Below, piece after piece: positions 63,425-64,000 of a DNA stretch of 64,000 bases. The number at the start of each line of letters is the position of its first letter. Position 1 is the first letter of the stretch. The stretch is from positions 48,920,042 through 48,984,041 of the forward strand of contig OZ024745.1 of NCBI GenBank assembly GCA_964016885.1, in the 5' to 3' direction. Made by a program: the position numbers and the translations under genes. Origin of the DNA: Eledone cirrhosa (taxonomy: Eukaryota; Mollusca; Cephalopoda; Octopoda; Eledonidae). Under the pieces are notes generated by a model that made no database searches, was not told the DNA's origin, and saw only the letters and a program-made list of their open reading frames with translations.

Positions 63425-63479
63425 GTAAATGTAAATATTTATACTACAAGAATCTAAATTATAAAAATCTATTTTCATG

Positions 63480-63622
63480 TTATCATCATCAACATCACCG
63501 ACGACGTCGACCACCACCACCACCTCCACATGAGCAAGATATAAACCTATCTAGTCATGAACTGTGACAATCTGCGAAACCCATGCATGTAATGCAGACA
63601 TAAAATGGTGATGATGATGACA

Positions 63623-63666
<44 letters not shown>
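63480..63666 (+). repeat. RTE-tail scrap and (CGCA)n/(CA)n microsatellite
   Basis: CCACATGAGCAAGATATAAACC, AACCCATGCATGTAATGC and AAATGGTGATGATGATGA are a degraded tail. (ACGC)n/(ACAC)n follows at 63621-63666. The stretch from 63667 to 64000 holds nothing recognised. Confidence 0.6.
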
Positions 63667-64000
63667 TTGTTCTGACCTTCATTCTAATCTTTTCTGCTTC
63701 ATATTGATATGTAGTCAACTTGCAATTCTAAACCCGTCACTTTATCACATGGCATATAGGTGTGGGCTGTATCCTATATAAAGACGCGTTCGCTGCCTTA
63801 CACAAATAGAAGTGTGCACTTTCTGATTGTAATCTTAATAGCATCTGATAAGCATATCAAAACCAAGATAGAGCTGCATGCTTCCAGTCTATTATGTAAC
63901 TTCTCATGACTCAGAGCTGGTCATTTATGAAACATGTGTAATGCATAATTATATATGAAGTATATTGGATTGAAATTCGATCTTTCTTTCCTCATATATA

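Overview
The window looks like one stretch of a coleoid cephalopod genome, most likely an octopod. It is AT-rich and intron-dense. It is packed with tRNA-derived SINEs of the kind known from octopus and squid, RTE-like and CR1-like LINEs, small TTAA-flanked MITEs and large tandem arrays. There is no prokaryotic gene organisation.

The host gene is the 5' part of CEP290 (centrosomal/ciliary transition-zone coiled-coil protein) on the + strand, running through the whole window. I resolve 21 coding exons between 756 and 63424. All splice phases join, giving one 2340-nt, 780-codon open frame that matches roughly the first third of human CEP290. The start codon is at 756. The gene continues past the right edge, and an upstream 5'UTR exon is expected before 737.

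Almost everything else is intron filled with mobile DNA. Intron 3 has a TTAA MITE. Intron 5 (5670-15115) holds a minus-strand RTE-like LINE (copy A), a plus-strand CR1 (CR1-A), a minus-strand CR1 (CR1-B) and an older, split coding remnant. Intron 10 (19277-27419) is almost entirely a 47-bp satellite of about 168 units. Intron 15 holds a full-length plus-strand RTE-like LINE (copy B) with an uninterrupted 1092-codon ORF. Intron 16 holds a decayed RTE (copy C) with a nested insertion. Intron 17 (41578-59547) holds a 25-bp minisatellite of about 96 units, RTE fragments D, E and F, a GC-rich remnant of a different reverse transcriptase, a pogo/Tigger-type transposase remnant joined to a CR1 5' fragment (CR1-C), and foldback sequences.

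The most unusual signals are these. The 47-bp satellite monomer appears to be the terminal ~40 bp of a TTAA-flanked MITE family that occurs elsewhere in the same gene. Copies or ends of related MITEs sit 5-16 bp downstream of several CEP290 5' splice sites. Exon 3 has a tandemly duplicated 3' splice site. Near-identical RTE copies A and B lie in inverted orientation in one pre-mRNA. There is a 34-bp near-perfect hairpin at 46612-46701. Family assignments rest on recalled motifs, not on database searches.
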